The translations under genes were made by a program, and so were the position numbers. The notes under the pieces are model-generated. The model worked only from the letters and a program-made list of their open reading frames with translations, did not search any database and had not been told where the DNA came from. Shown piece by piece: positions 1-6,339 of a stretch of 7,676 nucleotides of DNA. Numbering within the stretch: position 1 is the stretch's first letter; each line of letters begins with the position of its first letter. Source of the stretch: Thermoplasmatota archaeon (lineage in GTDB: Archaea > Thermoplasmatota > Thermoplasmata > GCA-020350865 > JAUVCJ01); contig JAUVCJ010000107.1 in NCBI GenBank assembly GCA_030595765.1, positions 1 through 7,676 of the forward strand, read 5' to 3'.

Positions 1-2608
1 TCGCACCGGTGGAGGGGTCTATGTCGAATGCTTCCGAGTCATCATAGAATGAAAGAGGATCGCCATCCAGGTCCATTGCTTGTATCTGGAATAGAAATGG
101 CTGCTTCTCCATCACAACATGGGTAGCAGGGAGGTTCAGAAAGTGCGGAAGCCTGTTGATGTAGAAGTTTGCACAACCAGGTGTTGGGCTATTGGCCTGA
201 GAACCGCCGTTATGATCCCAGTCGGTGGCAACGTTCGTGTCGGTGCCTGCTGCATCCCTGCCTATTGAGCCTGTGTGTTCAAGCTCGTCCATTAGCAAGT
301 AATCTCCATCAATCCAAATATCCTCCTGCACTGCGATATCCTGGCCTGGGCTTGCAAAGTTTGCCTTCATAAGCTCGATATCGGTTCCTACGATCCTGCC
401 CAGGAGTAACCTGTGGCCAGTTGCCTGGATGTAGATATGCTCGGTTCCATCCAGCTCGAAATTGGAAGTTAGGCCAGACCATAGGTCGTAAAGAACAGTC
501 TGCTGTATTCCGCCAACTTTTTCTTTCCAGACAAGGTAACGGTATGAAAGGTCAGGCTTGGTTTGTGGATAGTCTGGAGGGGATACGATGATTTCCTCGC
601 CTAACGATAGGTCCAGCAGATGTATGGCGCTTGGAACTGAAACTGTATCTCTCCATGCTATCCTGTCCCCCCAGATGGTGGGCTCGACATCGTCTTTTGG
701 AGTCGAGGTAAGCCTTGTTTCCATCTGAGTAGAGAGGTCCAGCAGGAACAGGTCATAGTTCCCGTAGCGATTGTCCCTAAAGACCAGATTATCTCCGAAT
801 ATCTTCGGTGTGTTCTGGTTGCTGGAGGTGGTGACAAGCTCGCTCTCTATGCCTGTTGATAGGTCGTACATGAACAGGTCGATGTTGCCGTACCGCTTGT
901 CCTCCCAGACTATCCTGTCGCCCCATATTGCCGGGCCGGTCTGGTCGTATTGGTCGGTTGTGACCTGGGTTATTGTCGAGTCCGAGGTGTCAAGGAGATA
1001 GATATCCCAGTTGCCAGCTGAGAAATCCTCCCAGACTATCAACTCATCCCATATTACTGGATTGGACTGAATTCCTGGCAGGTCAATTCTTGTAATTGCT
1101 CCATTGGTCAGGTCCATCCATGCGATGTCAGGATCTCCATCTGGGTCGTTCTTGTCCTGCCAGGCTATCAGGTTGCCCTGGATGTCTGGGTAATAATATG
1201 CTCCTGGTTGTGGGGTAAGTGATATGAATTCCTGGGGGATGCCATCTGACTCCCAATCGAAGAAGTCCATGAGGCTTGATGGGGTCATCTCAGAGCTTGC
1301 GTATAGAGAGAGATACCCGATGTTATTGAGCTCTAGTGCCTGGGTCTGAGGATCTTGAGCTTGAGAGTTGTAAAGGTGAATGGCATTCTCCTGACTCTGG
1401 CCAAAGAATTCCTCATCGACCCCCTCGGATGAATGGATGATCATGAAGTTTCCAGGCTGAAAGATGGGCAGTTCTGGTATGGTGTAGCTGACCATCTCCT
1501 CGTTGATAATGACCCAACCATTCACTACTGCAGGGTAGGACCCGCTGTTGAATAGCTCGATCCAGCTCTCATCCCCAAACATCAGTTCGTTGATGACCAC
1601 GCCTGAGTAGAGGTCGCGGACCTGATATGTGAAATCCGCTTCCATGGAGCAAAAGATGGTCAGCTCTCTGCTCTGCTGAAGGCCATTAATTGTGGTAAAG
1701 GTCTGAAACGGGTTGAAGCTGTCATGGGTCTGGCTTGTTTTTTGAGAGACCAGCACCCTTAGAGTTGCCCTGCCGTCTGCTGCTGTTGACCCGAAACTCT
1801 CCTCGCCCTCCAGGTTCGAGACCATTACACTGACGCTTTCAAGGGGGTTGTTTGTAGAATCTGTAACATGGTAGGTGAGGTATTCCCACTGCTGGATAAA
1901 AGAAGCATCGTCCAGAATGGTGACAACGTGACCGTTCAGGGGGGTGTTGGTTCTTGATAGGTCAGACCCCTCATCAAGGACGAGGCCATCAGTGTTATCG
2001 AAAATGGTGGAGTTGGTAAGCTGGATGCCTGTTGCTCCGATCAAGGTCATGGCCGCATCTGAATTGGAGCTGATGTTCACATCCGTTACCCTAACATCGG
2101 TCACATCCTGGAGCTTAATGCCGGAATTGAAATTATTTTCGATCTGGCTATGAGCTATTACCGTGTTGGTTCCTGAGCCAATAAGCCAGATGCCTTCCTT
2201 GTTTCCAGTCAGGGTACAGTCCTCAACCACCAATCCACCTGCGCTCGAAAGAATCCCACTCCATCCATTCTTCACTGTGAAGCCCTGCAAAGTGACTCCT
2301 GGCGCGCTGATATGGACGGTGTTGGGTTTGAGAGGGTTGTTCATGTCTCCCCTGATTATGGTCTCTTCCCTGGCTTCTCCTATCAGGGTCAGGGACTTTG
2401 AAATTGAAATGCTTTCAAGGTATGTACCTCTATGAACATTGATCACATCGCCATTGTTGGCGGCTTCCACAGCCGCTTGAATTGTCTTGTAGCTTTCTGA
2501 TGGGCCAACGTTCAGGGTCTGCCCTTCGGCTGAAAAAGAAAGGGCTGAAAAGGTCGATGTGACCAACAACGCCACCACCAGCAGTAGCACTTGCCTACGA
2601 GCCTGCAT
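1..2608 (-). CDS. Secreted multidomain surface protein (beta-helix, lamin-tail-like, beta-propeller), C-terminus outside window
   Basis: The frame is open from ATG at 2606-2608 to the window edge: 869 codons with no stop. Upstream is a Shine-Dalgarno AAGGAG five bases before the ATG. Residues 1-27 form a signal peptide (MQARR, then a leucine/valine-rich core, likely cut after FSA). Residues ~31-225 look like a right-handed parallel beta-helix of the NosD/PbH1 type (TIQAAVEAANNGDVINV, then repeated GI.L/N.S turns). Residues ~226-330 resemble an Ig-like or carboxypeptidase-regulatory fold (TAADGRATLRVL). Residues ~334-460 are lamin-tail-like (VVINELMFGDESWIELFN). Residues ~471-758 are a beta-propeller. 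Residues ~760-812 carry a lamin-tail-type ending (GRDAAGTDTN, DW, SPTPGCAN), and ~813-869 begin a cadherin/putative-Ig domain (AMDLDGDPLSF). The architecture implies an extracellular, possibly cell-wall-attached, binding or adhesion protein. No enzyme motif is visible and the substrate is unknown. It is transcribed divergently from the MntA-HepT operon. Confidence 0.9.
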   Translation of the reverse strand, partial: MQARRQVLLLVVALLVTSTFSALSFSAEGQTLNVGPSESYKTIQAAVEAANNGDVINVHRGTYLESISISKSLTLIGEAREETIIRGDMNNPLKPNTVHISAPGVTLQGFTVKNGWSGILSSAGGLVVEDCTLTGNKEGIWLIGSGTNTVIAHSQIENNFNSGIKLQDVTDVRVTDVNISSNSDAAMTLIGATGIQLTNSTIFDNTDGLVLDEGSDLSRTNTPLNGHVVTILDDASFIQQWEYLTYHVTDSTNNPLESVSVMVSNLEGEESFGSTAADGRATLRVLVSQKTSQTHDSFNPFQTFTTINGLQQSRELTIFCSMEADFTYQVRDLYSGVVINELMFGDESWIELFNSGSYPAVVNGWVIINEEMVSYTIPELPIFQPGNFMIIHSSEGVDEEFFGQSQENAIHLYNSQAQDPQTQALELNNIGYLSLYASSEMTPSSLMDFFDWESDGIPQEFISLTPQPGAYYYPDIQGNLIAWQDKNDPDGDPDIAWMDLTNGAITRIDLPGIQSNPVIWDELIVWEDFSAGNWDIYLLDTSDSTITQVTTDQYDQTGPAIWGDRIVWEDKRYGNIDLFMYDLSTGIESELVTTSSNQNTPKIFGDNLVFRDNRYGNYDLFLLDLSTQMETRLTSTPKDDVEPTIWGDRIAWRDTVSVPSAIHLLDLSLGEEIIVSPPDYPQTKPDLSYRYLVWKEKVGGIQQTVLYDLWSGLTSNFELDGTEHIYIQATGHRLLLGRIVGTDIELMKANFASPGQDIAVQEDIWIDGDYLLMDELEHTGSIGRDAAGTDTNVATDWDHNGGSQANSPTPGCANFYINRLPHFLNLPATHVVMEKQPFLFQIQAMDLDGDPLSFYDDSEAFDIDPSTGA
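336..1198 (-). repeat. Seven tandem beta-propeller repeats within the surface protein
   Basis: Seven protein repeats of about 40 residues occupy roughly residues 471-758 of the minus-strand surface protein. The consensus is P-x-I-x-G-D-x-I-V-W-x-D, then a polar turn (RYGN), then D-L/I-F/Y-L/M-Y/L-D-L-S-T-G. The best conserved copies contain IWGDRIVWEDKRYGNIDLF and IFGDNLVFRDNRYGNYDLF. The first and last copies are more diverged. Known archaeal surface proteins carry TolB-like propellers with this signature, and seven blades would close a ring. The copies have diverged at DNA level, so this is an old protein repeat, not a recent tandem duplication. Confidence 0.8.
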
Positions 2609-2638
2609 GTCCACTCCTTGTATGTATTCTATGAAACC

Positions 2639-2658
2639 AGTGCTATATATAAAGCACT
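2639..2658 (-). promoter_or_regulatory. TATA box inside a perfect inverted repeat, promoter of the surface-protein gene
   Basis: AGTGCT (2639-2644) and AGCACT (2653-2658) are a perfect 6-bp inverted repeat around an 8-base AT core. On the minus strand the core reads TTTATATA (2653-2646), an archaeal TATA box. A start 25-27 bases downstream would fall near 2623, giving a leader of about 15 nt with AAGGAG (2614-2619) ahead of the ATG at 2608. A palindrome covering the TATA box is a natural site for a repressor that blocks TBP/TFB, but no regulator is identified. Confidence 0.6.
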
Positions 2659-2734
2659 GTATGGTTGTCTAAATGCAAAAACATCCTCATTCTCGTGCGA
2701 TAACATCAAAAACGCAGTGCACTCCGCAGGCGCC

Positions 2735-2756
2735 AATGATGGAATCATCGTTTTTT
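2735..2756 (+). terminator. Hairpin followed by a T-run (terminator-like)
   Basis: AATGATG (2735-2741) pairs with CATCGTT (2746-2752) around a GAAT loop, with one G-U wobble when transcribed. T continues through 2756. This looks like a weak plus-strand intrinsic terminator. There is no coding gene upstream on that strand, so it would only make sense for a short non-coding transcript or for stopping read-through. Archaeal termination depends mainly on the U-run, so the hairpin may be incidental. Confidence 0.3.
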
Positions 2757-2823
2757 GGGTCAAGTTCCCTAGGGTTTTGCTGCATCTGTGTGGGCCTATC
2801 ATTTCTCACTCTGGGAAATCGGG

Positions 2824-2835
2824 AAAATATAAATA
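2824..2835 (+). promoter_or_regulatory. TATA box, likely promoter of the mntA-hepT operon
   Basis: AAAATATAAATA contains a good archaeal TATA core (2827-2834) in a purine-rich context. Transcription would start near 2856, about 50 nt before the small leader ORF and about 109 nt before mntA. A second AT-rich stretch (AATATATG, 2844-2851) could serve as an alternative TATA box with a start near 2874. Confidence 0.5.
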
Positions 2836-2869
2836 ACGTGGATAATATATGCTTAACGCAGGTGTGCCA

Positions 2870-2880
2870 GCAATAATTGC
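2870..2880. repeat. 11-base palindrome and left copy of a 10-base repeat flanking mntA-hepT
   Basis: GCAATAATTGC is a perfect palindrome around a central A, just inside the predicted transcript start of the operon. Its last ten bases, CAATAATTGC (2871-2880), recur exactly at 3631-3640, right after hepT. It could be an operator for autoregulation or one end of an inserted cassette. Confidence 0.4.
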
Positions 2881-2905
2881 TTCATGTAAGTCAGGAAGAA
2901 TAAAC

Positions 2906-2965
2906 ATGGATGAAATCGCATCAGAGAGAAAGTCTAAGGTTCCGATTATCGAGGAGGTGCAGTGA
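2906..2965 (+). CDS. Possible 19-residue leader peptide overlapping the mntA start
   Basis: ATG at 2906 opens a reading frame of 19 residues (MDEIASERKSKVPIIEEVQ) that ends in TGA at 2963-2965. The last A of that stop is the first base of the mntA ATG (TGATG). An AGGA at 2893-2896 lies nine bases before the start. The frame can be extended upstream to ATG 2849, but that would lie at or before the predicted transcript start. The SD of mntA (GGAGGTG, 2953-2959) lies inside this ORF. This arrangement suits translational coupling, but the ORF is so short that chance is quite possible. The peptide resembles nothing I recognise. Confidence 0.3.
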   Translation: MDEIASERKSKVPIIEEVQ

Positions 2966-3279
2966 TGGGTAAACCTTATATCGATGTTCCCGAAGGAAAG
3001 ATCGCTGAGTTCTGTCGAAAATGGAAAGTTCGTGAATTTTCGCTGTTCGGCTCTGTGCTTCAGGGAGGGCTTCGTCCAGACAGCGATGTTGATGTCATGG
3101 TGGACTTTGAACCCGATGAGGTACGTAGCCTCTTTGACCAGCTTTCGATGATAGATGAGCTCAAGGAGATTTTTGGACGTGACATTGACCTGCTAACACG
3201 CCATGCAGTGGAACAAAGCCGTAACCACATTCGCCGCAAAGCCATATTATCCACGATGGAGCCGATTTATGTCTCGTGA
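2965..3279 (+). CDS. mntA: MntA-type minimal nucleotidyltransferase antitoxin (HepT AMPylase)
   Basis: This 104-residue protein is a minimal nucleotidyltransferase of the MNT family. Residues 29-43 contain the exact signature GSX10DXD (G29 S30, then D41 and D43), and the third acidic residue is D75 in GRDIDLLT. Together these form the two-metal site. Studied MntA antitoxins transfer AMP from ATP onto a tyrosine of the partner HEPN toxin HepT and so switch it off. That role is inferred here from motif and partner. The start is ATG 2965, because GGAGGTG (2953-2959) sits five bases upstream. GTG at 2962 in the same frame would be too close to the SD. The gene overlaps hepT by 11 bases, so the two are co-translated. 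Length and domain content are typical of a complete protein, with no sign of damage. Confidence 0.9.
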   Translation: MGKPYIDVPEGKIAEFCRKWKVREFSLFGSVLQGGLRPDSDVDVMVDFEPDEVRSLFDQLSMIDELKEIFGRDIDLLTRHAVEQSRNHIRRKAILSTMEPIYVS

Positions 3280-3613
3280 TATGGCTTATCTTCTTGACAT
3301 TCTACTTCACGCAAACGATGCGCAAGATTTCATAATTGATATTGACAAAGACTCTTTTCTATCGGATCGGAAATGCCAGTTAGCTGTTATTCGCTGCCTT
3401 GAAGTGATGGGCGAGGCTGTAAAACGGTTATCAGTTGATGTTCAAAAGGCACATCCAGAGATTCCATGGTCAAAGATTGCAAGGATGCGGGATATACTGA
3501 TCCATGCCTACGATAGTGTGGACTTGGTCGAGGTGTGGGGCACTGTTAAGCATGATATACCTGAGCTGATTTCTAGCCTGAAGCAAATAATTCCAGCAGA
3601 GAATGAAATCTAA
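3269..3613 (+). CDS. hepT: HepT-type HEPN ribonuclease toxin
   Basis: This 114-residue HEPN/DUF86-family protein is nearly all helical. The catalytic and modification motif RX4HXY is intact as R74, H79 and Y81 in ARMRDILIHAY, preceded by the typical W67-SKI stretch. In characterised pairs, R and H cleave RNA (tRNA 3' ends in one cyanobacterial system), and the tyrosine is AMPylated by MntA, which blocks activity. The start at ATG 3269 is chosen because GGAG (3258-3261) lies seven bases upstream. An alternative ATG at 3281 lies just past the mntA stop but has poorer SD spacing. A longer frame from 3203 would run deep into mntA and is unlikely. The gene ends in TAA and is followed by the second copy of CAATAATTGC. 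All key residues are present, so I expect an active toxin. Confidence 0.9.
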   Translation: MSRDMAYLLDILLHANDAQDFIIDIDKDSFLSDRKCQLAVIRCLEVMGEAVKRLSVDVQKAHPEIPWSKIARMRDILIHAYDSVDLVEVWGTVKHDIPELISSLKQIIPAENEI

Positions 3614-3630
3614 CAACTAAATATCATACT

Positions 3631-3640
3631 CAATAATTGC
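3631..3640. repeat. Right copy of the 10-base repeat flanking mntA-hepT
   Basis: CAATAATTGC lies 17 bases after the hepT stop and is identical and in the same orientation as 2871-2880. The surrounding bases differ, so the match is exactly ten bases. The 63-base gap it sits in separates the converging 3' ends of hepT and rtcB and holds no clear terminator hairpin. Confidence 0.4.
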
Positions 3641-3676
3641 ATATCGCTCATTATATTGCGTTATCTGTGGCCAAGC

Positions 3677-5146
3677 CTAGCCTTTGACAACACCCAAGGG
3701 TACCATTTTGGCAACCAGTTTAGAAATGCCAGCTCCATGGGCAACGCCTACAACGTCATCCACTCGCTTGTATGCCAGCGGCGCTTCTTCAGCCACCACT
3801 TTGGGGCTTTTTGCCTTAACGTAAATCCCTTGCCTTCCTAGGTCGTTGATGATCTGGTCTCCTTTCCATCTCTTGATAGCGGCGCTTCTTGACATCACCC
3901 TTCCAGCACCATGACAGGTGGAGCCGAATGTCTCCTTCATTGCCTTGTCTGTGCCTGCCAGAAGATAGCTGGCAGTGCCCATGTCTCCAGGGATCAGCAC
4001 AGGCTGCCCTACATCAGAGTATCTGGACGGTATGTGAGGGTTTCCCGGGCCAAAAGCCCTGGTCGCGCCTTTGCGGTGGACATAGACCTCAGTCTTCTTG
4101 CCCTCTACCAGATGCTCCTCTTTTTTTGCAATGTTATGGGCAACATCGTAAACGATATGCATTCTAAGATCCTCTGCGCTGGTTCCAAGAACGCTCTCGA
4201 AGGATTCACGGACCCAGTGAACAATAAGTTGGCGGTTGGCCCAGGCAAAGTTAGCGCCTGCTGACATTGCTGCATAGTAATCCCTGGCCTCTGGCGAGTT
4301 AACCGGTGCGCATGCTAGCTGTCGGTCAGGCAGTACCATGTTGTATTTTTTTGTTGCTCTTTCCATCTGCAAAAGATAGTCCGTACAGATCTGATGCCCT
4401 GCTCCTCTGGAGCCGGTGTGTATCATTATCACAATTTGGCCGGGTTCTTTAATGCCGTAGGCTTTTGCAGCTTCGGTGTCGAGTATCTCCTCGACCTTTT
4501 GGATCTCAAGGAAATGGTTGCCAGCCCCCAGGCTTCCAAGCTGTGGCGCACCTCTCTTGAATGGCTTGTCCCCTACTTTTAAGGAGTCTGCCGAGGTCAT
4601 GCAACCGTTCTCTTCCAGGTAGGTCAGATCCTCATCCCAGCCGTATCCGTTCTCCACTGCCCATCCTGCACCATGGTCAAACACATCAGCCAGCTGATTT
4701 CGCTCAAGGCGTATCTTGCCCTTGGAACCCAGGCCAGATGGGACGTTCCCGAACATTGAATCGATCAGAGGCCTGATCTTGTCCTTTACATCCTCGATCC
4801 TCAGGTCAGTTCGCAAAAGCCTGACTCCGCAGTTGATGTCAAATCCAACCCCACCAGGGGAAATTACCCCGTCGGTTGCATCAGTAGCCGCAACCCCACC
4901 AATCGGGAATCCGTAGCCCCAGTGAATGTCAGGCATGGCCATTGCGTTCCCAACGATACCGGGTAGGCAGGCCACATTGGCAACCTGCTCCAGGGCGTTA
5001 TCCTTGACAAGACTCTTGAGCATGTTCTCATCGACGAATATCTTGCCTGTGGTGTTCATATCCAGATTGCCCTTTTCTCCCTTGTAGTCCTTGGGAATGG
5101 TGTATCTGAAATCATCCAATTTTTCTAGAGGCCCGTTCCATCTCAT
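3677..5146 (-). CDS. rtcB: RtcB, GTP-dependent tRNA-splicing RNA ligase
   Basis: This complete 489-residue RtcB joins RNA 2',3'-cyclic-phosphate or 3'-phosphate ends to 5'-OH ends, using GTP and Mn2+. It ligates tRNA exons in archaea. All signature elements are present: DINCGVR with the metal ligand C106, GAGNHFLE (H211), HTGSRGAGH (H243), DVAHNIAKKEEH (H337) and the guanylylated histidine H412 in STCHGAGRVMSR. C106, H211, H337 and H412 sit eight residues after their Pyrococcus horikoshii counterparts (C98, H203, H329, H404), and H243 corresponds to H234. Length is normal, with no intein. The start at 5146 is supported by AGGTGA about six bases upstream. The gene converges on hepT with a 63-base gap and lies 214 bases downstream of the Fic gene. 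Its GC (about 55% in the part I counted) is well above that of Fic. Confidence 0.97.
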   Translation of the reverse strand: MRWNGPLEKLDDFRYTIPKDYKGEKGNLDMNTTGKIFVDENMLKSLVKDNALEQVANVACLPGIVGNAMAMPDIHWGYGFPIGGVAATDATDGVISPGGVGFDINCGVRLLRTDLRIEDVKDKIRPLIDSMFGNVPSGLGSKGKIRLERNQLADVFDHGAGWAVENGYGWDEDLTYLEENGCMTSADSLKVGDKPFKRGAPQLGSLGAGNHFLEIQKVEEILDTEAAKAYGIKEPGQIVIMIHTGSRGAGHQICTDYLLQMERATKKYNMVLPDRQLACAPVNSPEARDYYAAMSAGANFAWANRQLIVHWVRESFESVLGTSAEDLRMHIVYDVAHNIAKKEEHLVEGKKTEVYVHRKGATRAFGPGNPHIPSRYSDVGQPVLIPGDMGTASYLLAGTDKAMKETFGSTCHGAGRVMSRSAAIKRWKGDQIINDLGRQGIYVKAKSPKVVAEEAPLAYKRVDDVVGVAHGAGISKLVAKMVPLGVVKG

Positions 5147-5191
5147 AGTAATTCACCTGCCAGGATAGCTTGACACAATTGGACAGGGCTG

Positions 5192-5199
5192 TAATAAAC
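5192..5199 (-). promoter_or_regulatory. Possible TATA box for rtcB
   Basis: On the minus strand GTTTATTA (5199-5192) is a modest TATA-like element. A start about 25 bases downstream, near 5170, would give a 24-nt leader that includes the SD (5153-5158) of rtcB. A second weak candidate, CTTTTAAC near 5314-5321, lies farther up. The alternative is read-through from the Fic gene. The assignment is tentative. Confidence 0.3.
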
Positions 5200-5309
5200 A
5201 TACCGCTGGAGCCATTTTTACCACAACACTCTCAGAAGCATTGGTCGAGGCCGCACTGGACGCATTCGACATGGCGCTGCATTTGCCGAGGAATGTTGGG
5301 AAAGAATGA
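5199..5309 (+). pseudogene. Possible remnant of an archease gene (RtcB activator), opposite strand to rtcB
   Basis: One plus-strand frame from 5199 to a TGA at 5307-5309 reads HTAGAIFTTTLSEALVEAAL and continues DAFDM, ending NVGKE. Archease, which activates RtcB and is often its gene neighbour, begins with a metal-binding HTAD followed about nine residues later by TLEEAFENAAL and then A.FD. The match is H-T-A, then T-L-x-E-A-x-x-x-A-A-L-x-A-F-D. Against that pattern the piece lacks the aspartate after HTA (G instead), is about three residues short before TL, has no start codon in frame upstream (TAG at 5166-5168) and lacks the C-terminal two thirds. If it is archease it is dead and inverted relative to rtcB. 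A chance amphipathic helix is a real alternative. Confidence 0.25.
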
Positions 5310-5360
5310 GAAGTTGTTAAAAGGAATAGCCTATGGATATTGCAGTGCTGGGCAGGCAAG

Positions 5361-6314
5361 TCAGAATTCCTCGATAAACATGTAGAACTGCTGGTATGTC
5401 TTCTTTGCATGTTTGAGTATAAGCTGGTAGTATTTTTTTCTGTTTCCACCAGCGAGTCCTTTATTGATGGCGTTGAAATAGGCTCTGGTCTGCTCAGAAT
5501 ATATGATGATAGGGAAGTAACCATTGCTCATCAGGATCTTATTCATCAGCATCCTGCCTGTTCTTCCATTCCCATCAAGAAATGGATGTATTCCCTCGTA
5601 CTTGAGATGAAAATCCAGAGCAAGCTTAATGGGGTGCTCTGACCGCTTTTTGCTCTGATAGACCTCAAGAAGCTTTTTAAGTTCAGACTCGACAAGCTCT
5701 GGAGGTGTGGTTTCTGTGTTGTTCACAACATTGGCCACTTTTTTAAAACCCCTGGGATATGCCTCTCCGCTCGACATCGTCAGGTTCTTTGTAAGGATGT
5801 AGTATAATCTCTTAATGGATGGGATGTTAAACTTGAACTCAGCCCTCATGTAATCCATTGCATCTATTGAATTGTAAACTTCCTTGACCTCGTTTGCATT
5901 CTGATACTTGCTAGAGCCGGTCTCGATAATTTTTCTTACCTCGTCGGCAGGAATTTTCGACCCTTCGATCCTGTTGGAGTTGAATATGAACTCCTTTGCA
6001 AATTCAATCAGAACGGCATCCTTATTTTCCTTTATCTCCAATAGATTTTCAATCTGGATGGACATTAATTCTACGTCTTGCAACAACTGGTCATTGTAGA
6101 TGAGGTCAAGCTCCTCCAACAGGGGAATTCTAAGCTCAAACTCCTTCCTAGATATTGAGTCCAGGTTCTTCCTTAGATACTCTCGTTTATCCATTGTGGA
6201 GACATTTTTACCTATATGCTCGGATATCCTAAAGGACTGCCCCATCAAGCTGAACTTCTTGACAAAAGACACATACTGGGCATCTTTTACCTTCTTTATC
6301 TCCAAATACGACAT
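5361..6314 (-). CDS. Fic-domain protein, class II autoinhibited (AMP transferase)
   Basis: This complete 317-residue protein contains the full Fic active-site motif HPFLDGNGRTGR (H243 catalytic base, D247 metal, R251 and R254 phosphate). Ahead of it, in the N-terminal half, NSNRIEG (S113 to G118) fits the inhibitory helix [S/T]xxxE[G/N], with E117 expected to block ATP. This order makes it class II. Residues ~186-197 (YPRGFKKVANVV) match the target-binding flap. Residues 1-55 form an extra charged N-terminal region. Fic enzymes move AMP (sometimes other nucleotide parts) onto hydroxyl side chains, and relatives also de-AMPylate. The target cannot be read from sequence. ATG 6314 is the only plausible start, since a stop lies in frame just upstream. 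No SD fits, consistent with a leaderless mRNA. GC is 33-38% in the two lines I counted, lower than rtcB, suggesting acquisition from elsewhere. Confidence 0.93.
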   Translation of the reverse strand: MSYLEIKKVKDAQYVSFVKKFSLMGQSFRISEHIGKNVSTMDKREYLRKNLDSISRKEFELRIPLLEELDLIYNDQLLQDVELMSIQIENLLEIKENKDAVLIEFAKEFIFNSNRIEGSKIPADEVRKIIETGSSKYQNANEVKEVYNSIDAMDYMRAEFKFNIPSIKRLYYILTKNLTMSSGEAYPRGFKKVANVVNNTETTPPELVESELKKLLEVYQSKKRSEHPIKLALDFHLKYEGIHPFLDGNGRTGRMLMNKILMSNGYFPIIIYSEQTRAYFNAINKGLAGGNRKKYYQLILKHAKKTYQQFYMFIEEF

Positions 6315-6339
6315 ATTAAGGCTATCAAGGAAGCCTCCC

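Larger units (their letters stand above)
2609..2964. other. Intergenic region between surface-protein gene and mntA
   Basis: This stretch of about 350 bases separates divergent genes. It holds the palindromic TATA box of the surface-protein gene, a hairpin followed by six T residues, a TATA box reading toward mntA, an 11-base palindrome and a possible 19-codon leader ORF, each listed separately. The longer reading frames across it (for example 2591-2836 on the plus strand) have no recognisable protein features, so I do not call a conventional gene here. Confidence 0.6.

Noticed and set aside
169..2435. Several plus-strand reading frames of 60-90 codons opposite the surface-protein gene
   Set aside because: They lie antisense to an 869-codon frame with a signal peptide, domain motifs and protein repeats. 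Their own translations are low-complexity and show no domain.
3060..3254. 64-codon minus-strand frame inside mntA
   Set aside because: It is a complement shadow of the nucleotidyltransferase, whose catalytic motif is exact on the plus strand.
3203..3268. Longer hepT starting at ATG 3203
   Set aside because: It would overlap mntA by 77 bases. The family starts near MSRDMAYLLDIL, and the SD GGAG at 3258-3261 fits ATG 3269.
3614..3676. Bidirectional terminator between hepT and rtcB
   Set aside because: The gap is AT-rich but has no convincing hairpin or T-run on either strand.
5153..5524. 123-codon minus-strand frame between rtcB and the Fic gene
   Set aside because: It overlaps the end of Fic in another frame, has no recognisable motif and uses serine/cysteine-rich, shadow-like composition.
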